53,574 nt of DNA from an uncultured Muribaculaceae bacterium (GTDB taxonomy: Bacteria > Bacteroidota > Bacteroidia > Bacteroidales > Muribaculaceae). The stretch covers positions 1-53,574 of the forward strand of contig CAJUKE010000021.1 in assembly GCA_910587075.1 (NCBI GenBank), read 5' to 3'. The notes below the pieces were generated by a model, which worked only from the letters and a program-made list of their open reading frames with translations, was not told where the DNA came from and searched no databases. This document shows, piece by piece, positions 30,951 through 40,103 of the stretch; position 1 is the first letter of the stretch; the number at the start of each line of letters is the position of its first letter. A program made the position numbers and the translations under genes.

Positions 30951-32006
30951 ATGAGAATCATGGCATTCTGCGCCGCCGCGGCCTGCGTGCTCGCCGCCGC
31001 GGCCGGGGTCGACTGGCGGCAGACCACCTACGACTACGGCGCTTTCACCGAGGACGGCGGGAGCGTGAGCTGCGAGTTCCTCTTCGTCAACAACGGCCCC
31101 GAGCCGGTATCAATCGTGGCGGCCCGCGCCTCGTGCGGCTGTACCACCCCGAGTTTCACCAAGACCCCCGTGGCCGTGGGGGACACCGGGCGCGTCGAGG
31201 TGCGCTACAATCCCGTCGGGCGCCCCGGGCGGTTCAGCAAGACCGTCACGGTGAGTCTCTCCGACGCCGCGAAGCAGACCCTCACGGTCAAGGGGGTGGT
31301 GATCGGCGCGCAGAACACCCTCAAGTCGCGCTACCCGGTGGATGCCGGGCCGCTGAAGCTCCGCGGCGTGTCGATGCTTATGGGCACCGTGCGCAACCCC
31401 GGGGCGAAGTCGGCCACCTTCGAGGTGTACAACGCCACGACCTCCCCGATAACCCCCTCCTGGAGCGGGCTTCCGAAATATATGAAAGTCAAGGCGATGC
31501 CTGAGACCATCCCCCCCGGCGAGCAGGGGGTCTACTCCTTCGTGCTCACAGCCGGGCCCGACGTGCCCTACGGGTTCCTCTGCGACTCGCTGCGGCTCGA
31601 AATCCCCGGCGGGGAGCCGGTGAAGGTCGAGTACACCGCCATCGTCGAGGAGGACTTCCGTCGGCTCACCCCGGGCCAGCGGCAGAAGGCCCCGAAAGTG
31701 TCGGTCGGCGTCCGCACGGTCGATTTCGGGCGGTTCGATCCATCGGCCGGACCGGTCGAGCGGGAGTTCGAGGTGGCCAACCTCGGCAAGAGCGACCTGT
31801 TGGTGCGCCGGGTGTACACGCTCGACCCCTCGCTGACCATCGTGTCGGCCCCCTCGAAGGTCAAAAAGGGGAAGCGCGCCACCGTGAGGGTGCGCCTCGA
31901 CCCCTCGAAAGTCGAGGGGAAACTGCTCAACGGACGCATCCAGTTGATAGTCAACGATCCCGACGAGCCGATGACCACCCTCCGGGCGGTCGGCGAGCCT
32001 ATGTAG
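30951..32006 (+). CDS. DUF1573 protein (long, probably duplicated domain)
   Basis: 351 residues. Signal peptide-like MRIMAFCAAAACVLAAAAG, then a DUF1573 domain (DYGAFTEDGGSVSCEFLFVNNG, ARASCGCTTPSF, VRYNPVGRPGRFSKTVTV) closely resembling the preceding short protein. The second half contains another Ig-like segment (RTVDFGRFDPSAGPVEREFEVANLGKSDLLVRR) without the SCGCT motif. The pair probably arose by tandem duplication. It ends 227 bases before rsmH and the dcw cluster, and may belong to the rlmN-side transcript. Confidence 0.88.
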   Translation: MRIMAFCAAAACVLAAAAGVDWRQTTYDYGAFTEDGGSVSCEFLFVNNGPEPVSIVAARASCGCTTPSFTKTPVAVGDTGRVEVRYNPVGRPGRFSKTVTVSLSDAAKQTLTVKGVVIGAQNTLKSRYPVDAGPLKLRGVSMLMGTVRNPGAKSATFEVYNATTSPITPSWSGLPKYMKVKAMPETIPPGEQGVYSFVLTAGPDVPYGFLCDSLRLEIPGGEPVKVEYTAIVEEDFRRLTPGQRQKAPKVSVGVRTVDFGRFDPSAGPVEREFEVANLGKSDLLVRRVYTLDPSLTIVSAPSKVKKGKRATVRVRLDPSKVEGKLLNGRIQLIVNDPDEPMTTLRAVGEPM

Positions 32007-32101
32007 CCGCCGTGCGCGTTTGCATTTGCAAACCGCCGCGGGCTCCCGGTCGGAATGTTGATAACTTTTTTGCTGACGCGCCGCGTTTTTGCTATTTGGC
32101 A

Positions 32102-32135
32102 TTGTAAATTCTTTCAACATTTTTTAGTAACTTTA
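32102..32135 (+). promoter_or_regulatory. Candidate promoter of the dcw cluster
   Basis: TAACTTTA at 32128-32135 resembles the -7 element; the nearest TTG (32102-32104) is 23 bases upstream, longer than ideal. The area is AT-rich, in contrast to the surrounding genes, and about 100 bases before the rsmH ATG. No mraZ gene or MraZ-box-like repeats were seen. Confidence 0.4.
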
Positions 32136-32233
32136 CGCTCCGAAAACGCTCCGCGTTTACGGGGCTTTTATTTTACCCTCCCCGGAAAATATCCCAATAG
32201 GTAAACAGAAGATTAACACCGAGATACACAGCC

Positions 32234-33181
32234 ATGTCCACCGCGACCGACACCACGATCCCGTACCACATACCCGCGCTCCTCGATGAGACGCTCGACG
32301 CCCTCGACATAAAGCCCGGGGGAGTGTACGTCGACTGCACCCTCGGAGGGGGCGGCCACACCCGCGCGATCCTCGGTCGGCTCGACCCCGCGGCGGGGGG
32401 GCGCCTGCTCAGTTTCGACCAGGACTCCGACGCCATCGAGCGCGCCATGGCCGACGAGGCGCTGGCCGCCAACGCGGCCTTCACCGCCGTGAGGGGGAAT
32501 TTCCGCTACCTGCGCAACTTCCTCCGCTACTACGGCGCCGGGGAGGTCGACGGCATCCTGGCCGACCTCGGGGTGTCGTTCCACCACTTCGACGACCCGG
32601 GCCGCGGCTTCTCGTTCCGCTGGGAGGGCCCGCTCGACATGCGCATGAACCGCCAGGCCCCCCTGACGGCGGCGGCGCTCCTGGAGCGCTCCGACGAGCG
32701 GGAGCTCTCGGAAATCCTCACGCTCTTCGGGGAGCTGCGGCAGGGAAGGCAGATGGCCCGCGCCATCATCGCCGCCGGGAAGACCGCCCCGGTCGACACC
32801 GTGGAGCGCCTCCTGGAGGTGGTGAGGCCACACATCAACCCCCGCCAGGAGAAGAAGGAGCTGGCGCAGCTCTTCCAGGCCCTGCGCATCGCCGTCAACG
32901 GCGAGATCGAGGCCCTGAGGAGCCTGCTCACCCAGAGTCTCGGGGCGCTGAAGCCCGGGGGGAGGCTCGCGGTGATCACCTACCACTCGCTTGAGGACCG
33001 CCTGGTGAAGAACTTCATGAAGTCGGGCAACCTCGAAGGGCGCGACGAGAAGGACTTCTTCGGCCGCCGCCTGAGCCCGCTGAAATGCCTTACCTCGAAA
33101 CCGATCGTCCCCTCCGACGGGGAGGTGGAGCGCAACCCCCGCTCGCGGAGCGCCAAACTCCGCGTCGCCGTGAAGCTCTGA
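32234..33181 (+). CDS. rsmH: 16S rRNA (cytosine(1402)-N(4))-methyltransferase
   Basis: Methylates C1402 in the P-site region of 16S rRNA; formerly mraW. 315 residues. YHIPALLDETLDAL, the SAM motif YVDCTLGGGGHTRAIL, and GILADLGVSFHHFDDPGRGFSFRWEGPLDMRMN (here in parts: ADLGVS, GRGFSF, LDMRMN) are signature regions, with QALRIAVNGEIEAL near the C-terminus. First gene of the dcw cluster in this genome. Confidence 0.97.
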   Translation: MSTATDTTIPYHIPALLDETLDALDIKPGGVYVDCTLGGGGHTRAILGRLDPAAGGRLLSFDQDSDAIERAMADEALAANAAFTAVRGNFRYLRNFLRYYGAGEVDGILADLGVSFHHFDDPGRGFSFRWEGPLDMRMNRQAPLTAAALLERSDERELSEILTLFGELRQGRQMARAIIAAGKTAPVDTVERLLEVVRPHINPRQEKKELAQLFQALRIAVNGEIEALRSLLTQSLGALKPGGRLAVITYHSLEDRLVKNFMKSGNLEGRDEKDFFGRRLSPLKCLTSKPIVPSDGEVERNPRSRSAKLRVAVKL

Positions 33182-33235
33182 GGCCGTGACCAAACAAACC
33201 GAATATCTCGAACCGACACTAACTCTCGCACTCCG

Positions 33236-33646
33236 ATGCCCGCCACAACGATAACCGCCAACGAACAATACGCCGCGCCCCGCCGCGGACGCTCCGCCGG
33301 AGCCTCCCGCGAGCCCCGCGCGGCCAAGCGCCCCTCGATAATGCGCCGCGCCATCCACGGCCGCGTGCTCTCGCTCGACTTCTTCAGCCGTCACTGGCTG
33401 TGGGTGCTCACCATCGTGGTGATGCTGATGATCTACATCACCAGCCGCTACACCTGCCAGACTCAGATGGAGGACATTCAGCGCCTCACCCGCGAGCTGG
33501 AGGTGGCCAAGACGGAGCGCGTCCGCGAGAAGTCGGCCTATATGAGCCGCATCCGCGAGTCGCAGATGCAGCTGATGGTCGACTCGCTCCGCCTGGGGCT
33601 CACGGTGCAGGAGCAGCCACCCTACAGGATCAGTCTCGGCGACTGA
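33236..33646 (+). CDS. ftsL: FtsL-like cell division protein
   Basis: 136-residue bitopic membrane protein between rsmH and the division PBP, the standard place of FtsL. About 55 basic cytoplasmic residues, then one membrane helix (WLWVLTIVVMLMIYIT, residues ~57-73), then a short periplasmic coiled coil (MEDIQRLTRELEVAKTERVREK). FtsL sequences diverge strongly, so the call rests on topology and position. Expected partners are FtsB/DivIC-like and FtsQ. Confidence 0.8.
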   Translation: MPATTITANEQYAAPRRGRSAGASREPRAAKRPSIMRRAIHGRVLSLDFFSRHWLWVLTIVVMLMIYITSRYTCQTQMEDIQRLTRELEVAKTERVREKSAYMSRIRESQMQLMVDSLRLGLTVQEQPPYRISLGD

Positions 33647-33735
33647 CCCCCCGGCGAAGGCTCCCCCGGCTCGATGAAAAGTACCGAATCACTGAAACAG
33701 ACCGAATTACCAGTTAAGAGAAAGAAACAAACCAG

Positions 33736-35808
33736 ATGTCAAACGGCAGGGTCAAAATACAGGCGCGATACGCGGTGATCACCATCATGATCGCCTTTTT
33801 CGCTTTCGCCATATCCTACAAGCTCTTCTCCACGACCATAGTCCATGCCGACGACTGGAACCGCAAGGCTCTCGAAGAGTTGCAGACTACCGACACGATT
33901 CTCCCCGAGCGTGGCGACATCCTCGCCGCCGACGGGTCGATTCTCGCGACGAACCTCAGTTTCTACACCGTGCGCATCGACTTCCGCTCGGAGCGCTTCC
34001 AGGAGCAGGCCTACCGCCTGGCCATCGACTCCATTGCCGATTCGCTGGCGCTCCACTTCCCCCGCCGCGACCGCGCGGGGTGGAGGGCCTACCTCGAAGA
34101 GCCGCTCAAAACCGACCCCAAGCGCCGCCCGCGCGCCTGGCGCCTGATACGCGGCCTGAGCTACACTGACCTGCAGCTGCTCAAGACATTCCCATTCCTG
34201 AAAATCAAGAACCCCAACAAGAACGGCCTGACGGTGGAGAGCACCATGCGTCGCTCGAACCCTTACGGCGATATGGCCCGACGGTCGGTCGGCGGGGTGG
34301 GGCAGACCCGCGAGTGCCGCCAGATCCACGGCATCTCCGGCCTGGAGATGGCCCTCGACTCGCTCCTCTACGGCCAGCCGGGCCTCTCGAAGAAGATTCC
34401 GCTGACCAAGAACATCGTCAACTGGACCGACGTGCCCGCTACCCCGGGGTTCACCCTCCGCACCACCATCGACATCAATATGCAGGACATCGTCGAGAAC
34501 GAGCTCAACCGAGTGCTCGACTCATGCTCGGCCGACTGGGGGTGCGCGATTCTCATGGAGGTGGCCACCGGCGACATCAAGGCTATCTCCAACCTTGAGC
34601 GCGACAAGAACGGGCGCGGCTACATCGAGGCCCTGAACTACTCCGTGGTGGGCTTCGAGCCGGGTTCGGTTGTGAAGCCGATCTCGATGATGATAGCCCT
34701 GGAGGATGGTCTGGTGAACAATCTTGAGGAGGTGCTCCCCATCGGCAAGAGCTGGGCCTACGCCGGGGGGCGCCCCATCACCGACAGCCACTACAACGGT
34801 TCGCTGAGGGTGCGCGAGGTGATCGAGCAGTCGTCGAACATCGGCATGGCGCGCATCATCACCCGCGGCTACGACAAGAATCCGAAGGCGTTCGTAGAGC
34901 GGCTCCGCTCGATCGGGTTCCTCGACCCGATGGGCACCGGCATCGCCGGCGAGCGCGTCCCCTACTTCAACCCCAACCCGGGGAGGGTCGACCTCTCGCG
35001 TATATGCTACGGCTACGCCTCGCAGATCCCCCCGATCTACACTCTCTCGATTTATAACGCCATCGCCAACGACGGCCGCTATGTGCGTCCGCGCCTGGTG
35101 AGCGGCATGCTCTCCGAGAATTTCGACTCGGTGATACCCGTGACCTACATCCGCGACCGCGTGTGCTCCGAGGAGACCGCCCGCAAGATGCGCTATATGC
35201 TCAAGCAGGTGGTGTGGGGCGACCACGGCACTGGGCGCCGCCTCCGCTCCGAGAAGGTGGCCCTGGCGGGGAAAACCGGCACCTGCTACAGCGTCGACCC
35301 CGCCACGAGGCAGTACAACACCGGGCGCAAGCGCTTGGCGTTCTGCGGCTTTTTCCCTGCCGACAATCCCAAGTACTCCTGCATGGTGCTCACGTTCTAC
35401 CCCAAGCGCAATATGTTCGGCGCGGCATCGACCTCCGGGCAGGTGATGCGCAACATCGCCCTGAAGATGTACTCCCGCGGCATGCTCGACAACTCGTCGG
35501 ACTACGCCGAGGGGGCCACCGGCACCAAGCGCGGCACCCTCTACGGGTCGGCCGACAAGGGGAAGATCGCCGCGGTGCGCAAGGCCGCGGGGATGCGCGA
35601 GGAGCTCCATCCGGCTCCCCCCGAGGCGATGCCGCGGGGCACCGTGCCCTCGGTCAAGGGGCTGGGGGTGCGCGAGGCGGTTAAGGCTCTGGAGGATGCG
35701 GGCTACAACGTGTCGGTGAGCGGCACGGGATACGCCCGGGGCACCACTCCGGCGCAAGGCACCCCCCTGGTGCGCGGCAGCAAGGTGACGATACACCTGG
35801 CCGTGTGA
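33736..35808 (+). CDS. ftsI: Division transpeptidase (class B PBP) with C-terminal PASTA domain
   Basis: Septal peptidoglycan transpeptidase, 690 residues, anchored by an N-terminal helix (VITIMIAFFAFAISYKLF). The dimerisation domain begins with LPERGDILAADGSILATN. Catalytic motifs: Ser311-x-x-Lys314 in PGSVVKP, SSN at 366-368, and KTG at 513-515. A PASTA domain fills the last ~65 residues (VPSVKGLGVREAVKALEDAGY), making it SpoVD-like and longer than E. coli FtsI. Works with FtsW (40104) in the same cluster. Confidence 0.95.
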   Translation: MSNGRVKIQARYAVITIMIAFFAFAISYKLFSTTIVHADDWNRKALEELQTTDTILPERGDILAADGSILATNLSFYTVRIDFRSERFQEQAYRLAIDSIADSLALHFPRRDRAGWRAYLEEPLKTDPKRRPRAWRLIRGLSYTDLQLLKTFPFLKIKNPNKNGLTVESTMRRSNPYGDMARRSVGGVGQTRECRQIHGISGLEMALDSLLYGQPGLSKKIPLTKNIVNWTDVPATPGFTLRTTIDINMQDIVENELNRVLDSCSADWGCAILMEVATGDIKAISNLERDKNGRGYIEALNYSVVGFEPGSVVKPISMMIALEDGLVNNLEEVLPIGKSWAYAGGRPITDSHYNGSLRVREVIEQSSNIGMARIITRGYDKNPKAFVERLRSIGFLDPMGTGIAGERVPYFNPNPGRVDLSRICYGYASQIPPIYTLSIYNAIANDGRYVRPRLVSGMLSENFDSVIPVTYIRDRVCSEETARKMRYMLKQVVWGDHGTGRRLRSEKVALAGKTGTCYSVDPATRQYNTGRKRLAFCGFFPADNPKYSCMVLTFYPKRNMFGAASTSGQVMRNIALKMYSRGMLDNSSDYAEGATGTKRGTLYGSADKGKIAAVRKAAGMREELHPAPPEAMPRGTVPSVKGLGVREAVKALEDAGYNVSVSGTGYARGTTPAQGTPLVRGSKVTIHLAV

Positions 35809-35846
35809 CCCCCGGAAGGTTGCCAACAACGAAGATTCATCATAAC

Positions 35847-35880
35847 AGACTCAACATATCGTAAGACTCAACATATCGCA
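35847..35880 (+). repeat. 17-base tandem duplication abutting the murE start
   Basis: AGACTCAACATATCGTA (35847-35863) is followed at once by AGACTCAACATATCGCA (35864-35880), identical except for one base, ending at the murE ATG. It doubles the A-rich leader. Confidence 0.85.
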
Positions 35881-37338
35881 ATGAAGATACAGGATCTGAT
35901 CAAAGGGCTCCGGGTGATTGAAGTGGCCGGAGCCGCCGACAAGGAACTCAGCGCTATCACAGCCGACTCGCGCCAGGCGCGCGAGGGTGGCCTGTTCGTG
36001 GCCGTCCGCGGCGTGACGGTCGACGGGCATTCGTTCATCCCGTCGCTCGCGGGCAAGGGGCTCGCGGCAATGGTGGTCGAGGAGATGCCCGCCGAGCGCG
36101 AGGAGTCGGTGACATATATCCGCGTGGAGGATTCCGCCGAGGCGCTGGGCGAGATCGCCTCGCGATGGTACGGCGAGCCCTCGCGCAAGCTGCGCCTGGT
36201 GGGCGTGACCGGCACCAACGGCAAAACCACCACCGCGACCCTCATCTACGAGATGGCGCGGCTCATGGGCCACAAGGCCGGACTGATTTCGACCGTGGCC
36301 AACTATATCGACAACCTCCGCGAACCCGCCAAGCAGACCACCCCCGACGCCATCACCATCAACGCCCTGCTGGCGCGCATGGTCGAGGCGGGGTGCACCG
36401 TGGCCGCCATGGAGGTGAGCTCGCACGCCGCCGACCAGAAGCGCGTGGCCGGGCTGAATTTCGCCGGGGGTGTGTTCACAAACCTCACCCGCGACCACCT
36501 CGACTACCATAAGACCGTGGCCAACTATCTGAACGCCAAGAAGAAGTTCTTCGACGCGCTCCCCGCCGACGCTTTCGCCCTCACCAACATCGACGACAAG
36601 GTCGGGGAGGTGATGCTCCAGAACACCAAGGCCGCGCGCAAGGGGTACTCCCTGCGGCAGTTGGCCGACTTCCGCGGGCGCATCGTGGAGAGCCGTCTCG
36701 ACGGCACTCTGCTGAGTCTCAACGACCGCCAGGTCGAGGTGCGCTTCACCGGCAAGTTCAACGCCTACAACCTCACGGCGGTCTACGGCGCCTGCGTGCT
36801 CTTGGGCTGGGACCCCGAGGAGGTGCTGGTGAATATGAGCCGCCTGGTGCCCGTGGCCGGGCGCTTCCAGGCGTTCCACTCCCCCAAGGGGGTGACCGCC
36901 ATCGTGGACTACGCCCACACCCCCGACGCCGTTGTGAACGTGCTCCAGGCCATCCGCGAGGTGGTCGGCGCCAAGGGGCGGGTGTTCACCGTGGTGGGCG
37001 CCGGAGGTAACCGCGACAGCGGCAAGCGCCCGATCATGGCCCGCGAGGCGGCGCTCCGCTCCGACCGTCTGTTCCTCACCTCCGACAACCCCCGCTTCGA
37101 GCAGCCCGAGGCGATTCTCCGCGACATGGAGGCCGGGCTCGACACCCCCGAGCTCCGCGAGAAGTCGCTGAGCATCACCGACCGCCGCGAGGCCATCCGC
37201 GCCGCCGTGGCCCTGGCCGCCTCCGGCGACGTGATCCTTATCGCCGGAAAGGGGCACGAGGACTATCAGGAGATCCGCGGCGTCAAGCATCATTTCGACG
37301 ACGCCGAGGTGGTGGCCGAGGTGTTCGGGCTGAAATGA
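35881..37338 (+). CDS. murE: UDP-MurNAc-L-Ala-D-Glu: meso-diaminopimelate ligase
   Basis: Adds the third amino acid to the peptidoglycan stem. 485 residues. ATP site GVTGTNGKTTTATLIYEM, and DNPR at 402-405 (SDNPRFEQPE), the motif that selects meso-diaminopimelate over lysine; the wall is therefore predicted to be DAP-type. VDYAHTPDA is also typical. Start ATG at 35881 follows the duplicated leader. mraY follows after 46 bases. Confidence 0.97.
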   Translation: MKIQDLIKGLRVIEVAGAADKELSAITADSRQAREGGLFVAVRGVTVDGHSFIPSLAGKGLAAMVVEEMPAEREESVTYIRVEDSAEALGEIASRWYGEPSRKLRLVGVTGTNGKTTTATLIYEMARLMGHKAGLISTVANYIDNLREPAKQTTPDAITINALLARMVEAGCTVAAMEVSSHAADQKRVAGLNFAGGVFTNLTRDHLDYHKTVANYLNAKKKFFDALPADAFALTNIDDKVGEVMLQNTKAARKGYSLRQLADFRGRIVESRLDGTLLSLNDRQVEVRFTGKFNAYNLTAVYGACVLLGWDPEEVLVNMSRLVPVAGRFQAFHSPKGVTAIVDYAHTPDAVVNVLQAIREVVGAKGRVFTVVGAGGNRDSGKRPIMAREAALRSDRLFLTSDNPRFEQPEAILRDMEAGLDTPELREKSLSITDRREAIRAAVALAASGDVILIAGKGHEDYQEIRGVKHHFDDAEVVAEVFGLK

Positions 37339-37384
37339 CCGATATTCAAACTCATTTGTATTAAGAAGTTAACAAACTAGGAAG

Positions 37385-38653
37385 GTGCTTTACTATCTTT
37401 TCCAATATCTTGAGGAATGGGGAGTCCCCGGCGCGAGGCTGATGGACTATATCACGTTCCGCGCCGGCGCGGCGCTGCTGCTGTCGCTGTTCATAGCGAT
37501 GGTGATCGGGCGCCGCATCATCGACCGCCTGCAGAAGATGCAGGTGGGTGAGATTATCCGTAACCTCGGCATCGAGGGGCAGATGAAGAAGACCGGCACC
37601 CCCACGATGGGGGGCATCATCATCATCGTGGCGACGCTGGTGCCCTGCCTCTTGGTGGGGAAGCTGGCCAACGTGTATATGCTGCTGATGATAGTCGCGA
37701 CGGTGTGGCTCGGCTCGCTCGGGTTCGCCGACGACTACCTGAAAATCAAGCGCCACAACAAGGACGGCATGAGCGGCCGCTTCAAGATTATCGGCCAGGT
37801 GGGGCTGGGGCTTATCGTGGGCTTCACTATGATGCTCTCCCCCGACATCGTGATCCGTCAGAACCACGAGGTGGTCAACGTGGAGTCAAACGAGGTCGAG
37901 GAGATTATCTACGAGACCAACGACATCAAGGCCACCCAGACCACCATCCCCTTCGTGAAGGAGAACAACTTCGACTATTCTTCGCTGACGCGCTGGCTCG
38001 GCGACGAGGGCGCGCAGGCCGGGGGATGGGTGCTCTTCATCCTGGTGACCATCTTCCTGGTGACTGCCACCTCCAACGGCGCAAACCTCACCGACGGGCT
38101 CGACGGCCTGGCGACGGGTTGCTCGGCGATTATCGCCGTGGCGCTCGCCATAATGGCGTATCTCGGGGGCTCGATTATCTATTCGAGCTACCTCAACATA
38201 ATGTACATACCAGGGAGCGAGGAGCTTACGGTGTTCTGCGCGGCGTTCATAGGCGCGCTGGTGGGCTTCCTGTGGTACAACGCGTATCCGGCGCAGGTGT
38301 TCATGGGTGACACCGGCTCGCTCACCATCGGTGGTATCATAGCCGTGCTCGCCATCCTGATACACAAGGAGTTGCTGCTGCCGCTGCTGTGCGCCGTGTT
38401 CTATGCCGAGGACCTCTCGGTGATGGTGCAGGTGGCTTATTTCAAATACACCAAGAAGCGCACCGGCACCGGGCGGAGGGTGTTCAAGATGACACCCCTC
38501 CACCACCATTACCAGAAGGAGGGGAACGCCGGCATCGACGCCCTGATACAGAAGCCTTTGCAGGCTATCCCCGAGTCGAAGATCGTCACCCGGTTCTGGA
38601 TTGTGACCCTCTTCCTGGCGGTTATTACGTTTGTTACTTTGAAGATTAGATAA
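37385..38653 (+). CDS. mraY: Phospho-N-acetylmuramoyl-pentapeptide-transferase
   Basis: Makes lipid I by moving phospho-MurNAc-pentapeptide to undecaprenyl phosphate in the membrane. 422 residues from a GTG start (MLYYLFQYLEEWG); longer than the E. coli 360 because of an inserted loop around residues 150-205 (the NHEVVNVESNEVEEIIYETND segment), usual in Bacteroidota. Conserved: TPTMGGIII, GFADDYLKI, NLTDGLDGLATG with the catalytic aspartates, and HHHYQKEG. The stop abuts the murD ATG directly. Confidence 0.97.
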   Translation: MLYYLFQYLEEWGVPGARLMDYITFRAGAALLLSLFIAMVIGRRIIDRLQKMQVGEIIRNLGIEGQMKKTGTPTMGGIIIIVATLVPCLLVGKLANVYMLLMIVATVWLGSLGFADDYLKIKRHNKDGMSGRFKIIGQVGLGLIVGFTMMLSPDIVIRQNHEVVNVESNEVEEIIYETNDIKATQTTIPFVKENNFDYSSLTRWLGDEGAQAGGWVLFILVTIFLVTATSNGANLTDGLDGLATGCSAIIAVALAIMAYLGGSIIYSSYLNIMYIPGSEELTVFCAAFIGALVGFLWYNAYPAQVFMGDTGSLTIGGIIAVLAILIHKELLLPLLCAVFYAEDLSVMVQVAYFKYTKKRTGTGRRVFKMTPLHHHYQKEGNAGIDALIQKPLQAIPESKIVTRFWIVTLFLAVITFVTLKIR

Positions 38654-40027
38654 ATGACTGACAATATGCGAGATAAAAAGCGCCTTGTGGTGCTGGGCGG
38701 GGGCGAGAGCGGCGTTGGAGCCGCTGTGCTCGCGCAGGCCAAGGGTATGGATGTGTTTCTCTCCGACGCCGGGACTATCGCTCCCCGCTACGTCGCCGAG
38801 CTTGAGCGCCGCGGTATCCCCTTCGAGCAGGGGGGGCACACGCCGGAGCTGATTCTCAACGCCGACGAGGTTGTGAAGTCGCCGGGCATCCCCCCGACGG
38901 CTCCGTTGGTTAAGGAACTGGTGGCAAAGGGTACCCCCGTAATCTCGGAAATCGAGTTCGGCGGGCGCTACACTGACGCCAAGATGGTGTGCATAACCGG
39001 GTCCAACGGCAAGACCACCACCACGATGCTCATTTACCACATACTCCGCGAGGCTGGGGTCGACGCCGGGCTCGCCGGAAATGTGGGGCGCTCGCTGGCG
39101 TGGCAGGTGGCTGAGGAACCCCACGAGGTTTATGTGGTGGAACTCAGCTCGTTCCAGCTTGAGAATATGTATGAGTTCCGGGCCAACATCGCGGTGCTGA
39201 TGAACATCACTCCCGACCACCTGGACCGCTACGACTATAAGATGCAGAACTACATCAACGCGAAGTTCCGCATCCTCCAGAACCAGACACCCCGCGACGC
39301 GTTCATCTTCTGGGAGGACGACCCCGTGATACGCCGCCAGCTTGAACAGGTGACCACCGAGGCGCGCCTCTACCCCTTCGCCGAGCATCCCGAGGAGGGG
39401 GCCGCGGCGTGGGTCGACGAGGATGGCGAGCTTGTGCTCGACACTTCGGAGCAGAAGCTCCGCATGCCGCGCCGCGAGCTGGCTCTCCGCGGGCTCCACA
39501 ATCTCTTCAACTCCATGGCTGCGGGTCTCAGCGCCTGCCTTATGGAGGTGAAGAACGAGGATATACGCCGCGCCCTGGGCGACTTCGAGGGGGTGGAGCA
39601 CCGGCTCGAACCCGCCGGGGAGGTTGACGGCGTGCGCTGGATCAACGACTCCAAGGCCACCAACGTCAACTCTTGCTGGTACGCTCTGGAGAGTATGCCC
39701 GCCGGAAAGCAGACTGTGCTCATCCTCGGGGGTAAGGACAAGGGTAACGACTATTCGGAAATCCTTCCGCTCGTGCGCGAGAAGGTGAAGGGTATCGTGG
39801 CCATGGGGAAGGACAACGCCAAGATTGTCGAATACTTCGGCAAGGAGGTGCCCGAGCTCCGCGACACCCATTCGCTCGACGAGGCCGTCGAGGCCGCGCG
39901 GGCCATGGCCTCGGAGGGTGACATCGTGCTCCTCTCACCCTGCTGCGCGAGCTTCGACCTCTTCACGAGCTACGAGGACCGCGGCCGCCGCTTCAAGGAT
40001 GCTGTGCGAGCCCTCTCCGGCAAGTGA
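38654..40027 (+). CDS. murD: UDP-MurNAc-L-alanine: D-glutamate ligase
   Basis: Adds D-glutamate to UDP-MurNAc-L-Ala in the cytoplasm. 457 residues. The N-terminal Rossmann domain has VVLGGGESGVGAAVLA; the ATP loop is ITGSNGKTTTTMLI; NITPDHLDRYD and WINDSKATN are typical. It starts immediately behind the mraY stop (TAA ATG). A 76-base spacer precedes ftsW. Confidence 0.97.
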   Translation: MTDNMRDKKRLVVLGGGESGVGAAVLAQAKGMDVFLSDAGTIAPRYVAELERRGIPFEQGGHTPELILNADEVVKSPGIPPTAPLVKELVAKGTPVISEIEFGGRYTDAKMVCITGSNGKTTTTMLIYHILREAGVDAGLAGNVGRSLAWQVAEEPHEVYVVELSSFQLENMYEFRANIAVLMNITPDHLDRYDYKMQNYINAKFRILQNQTPRDAFIFWEDDPVIRRQLEQVTTEARLYPFAEHPEEGAAAWVDEDGELVLDTSEQKLRMPRRELALRGLHNLFNSMAAGLSACLMEVKNEDIRRALGDFEGVEHRLEPAGEVDGVRWINDSKATNVNSCWYALESMPAGKQTVLILGGKDKGNDYSEILPLVREKVKGIVAMGKDNAKIVEYFGKEVPELRDTHSLDEAVEAARAMASEGDIVLLSPCCASFDLFTSYEDRGRRFKDAVRALSGK

Positions 40028-40103
40028 TTCTACCCGGATCCGCGTCACAGGAACTCTCTCTCCCTATCTGATTAGATAATCTCTCTCAAAACAGTTTTTC
40101 GAT

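Noticed and set aside
37886..39871. 661-codon minus-strand open frame
   Set aside because: Antisense to mraY and murD, no recognisable domain.
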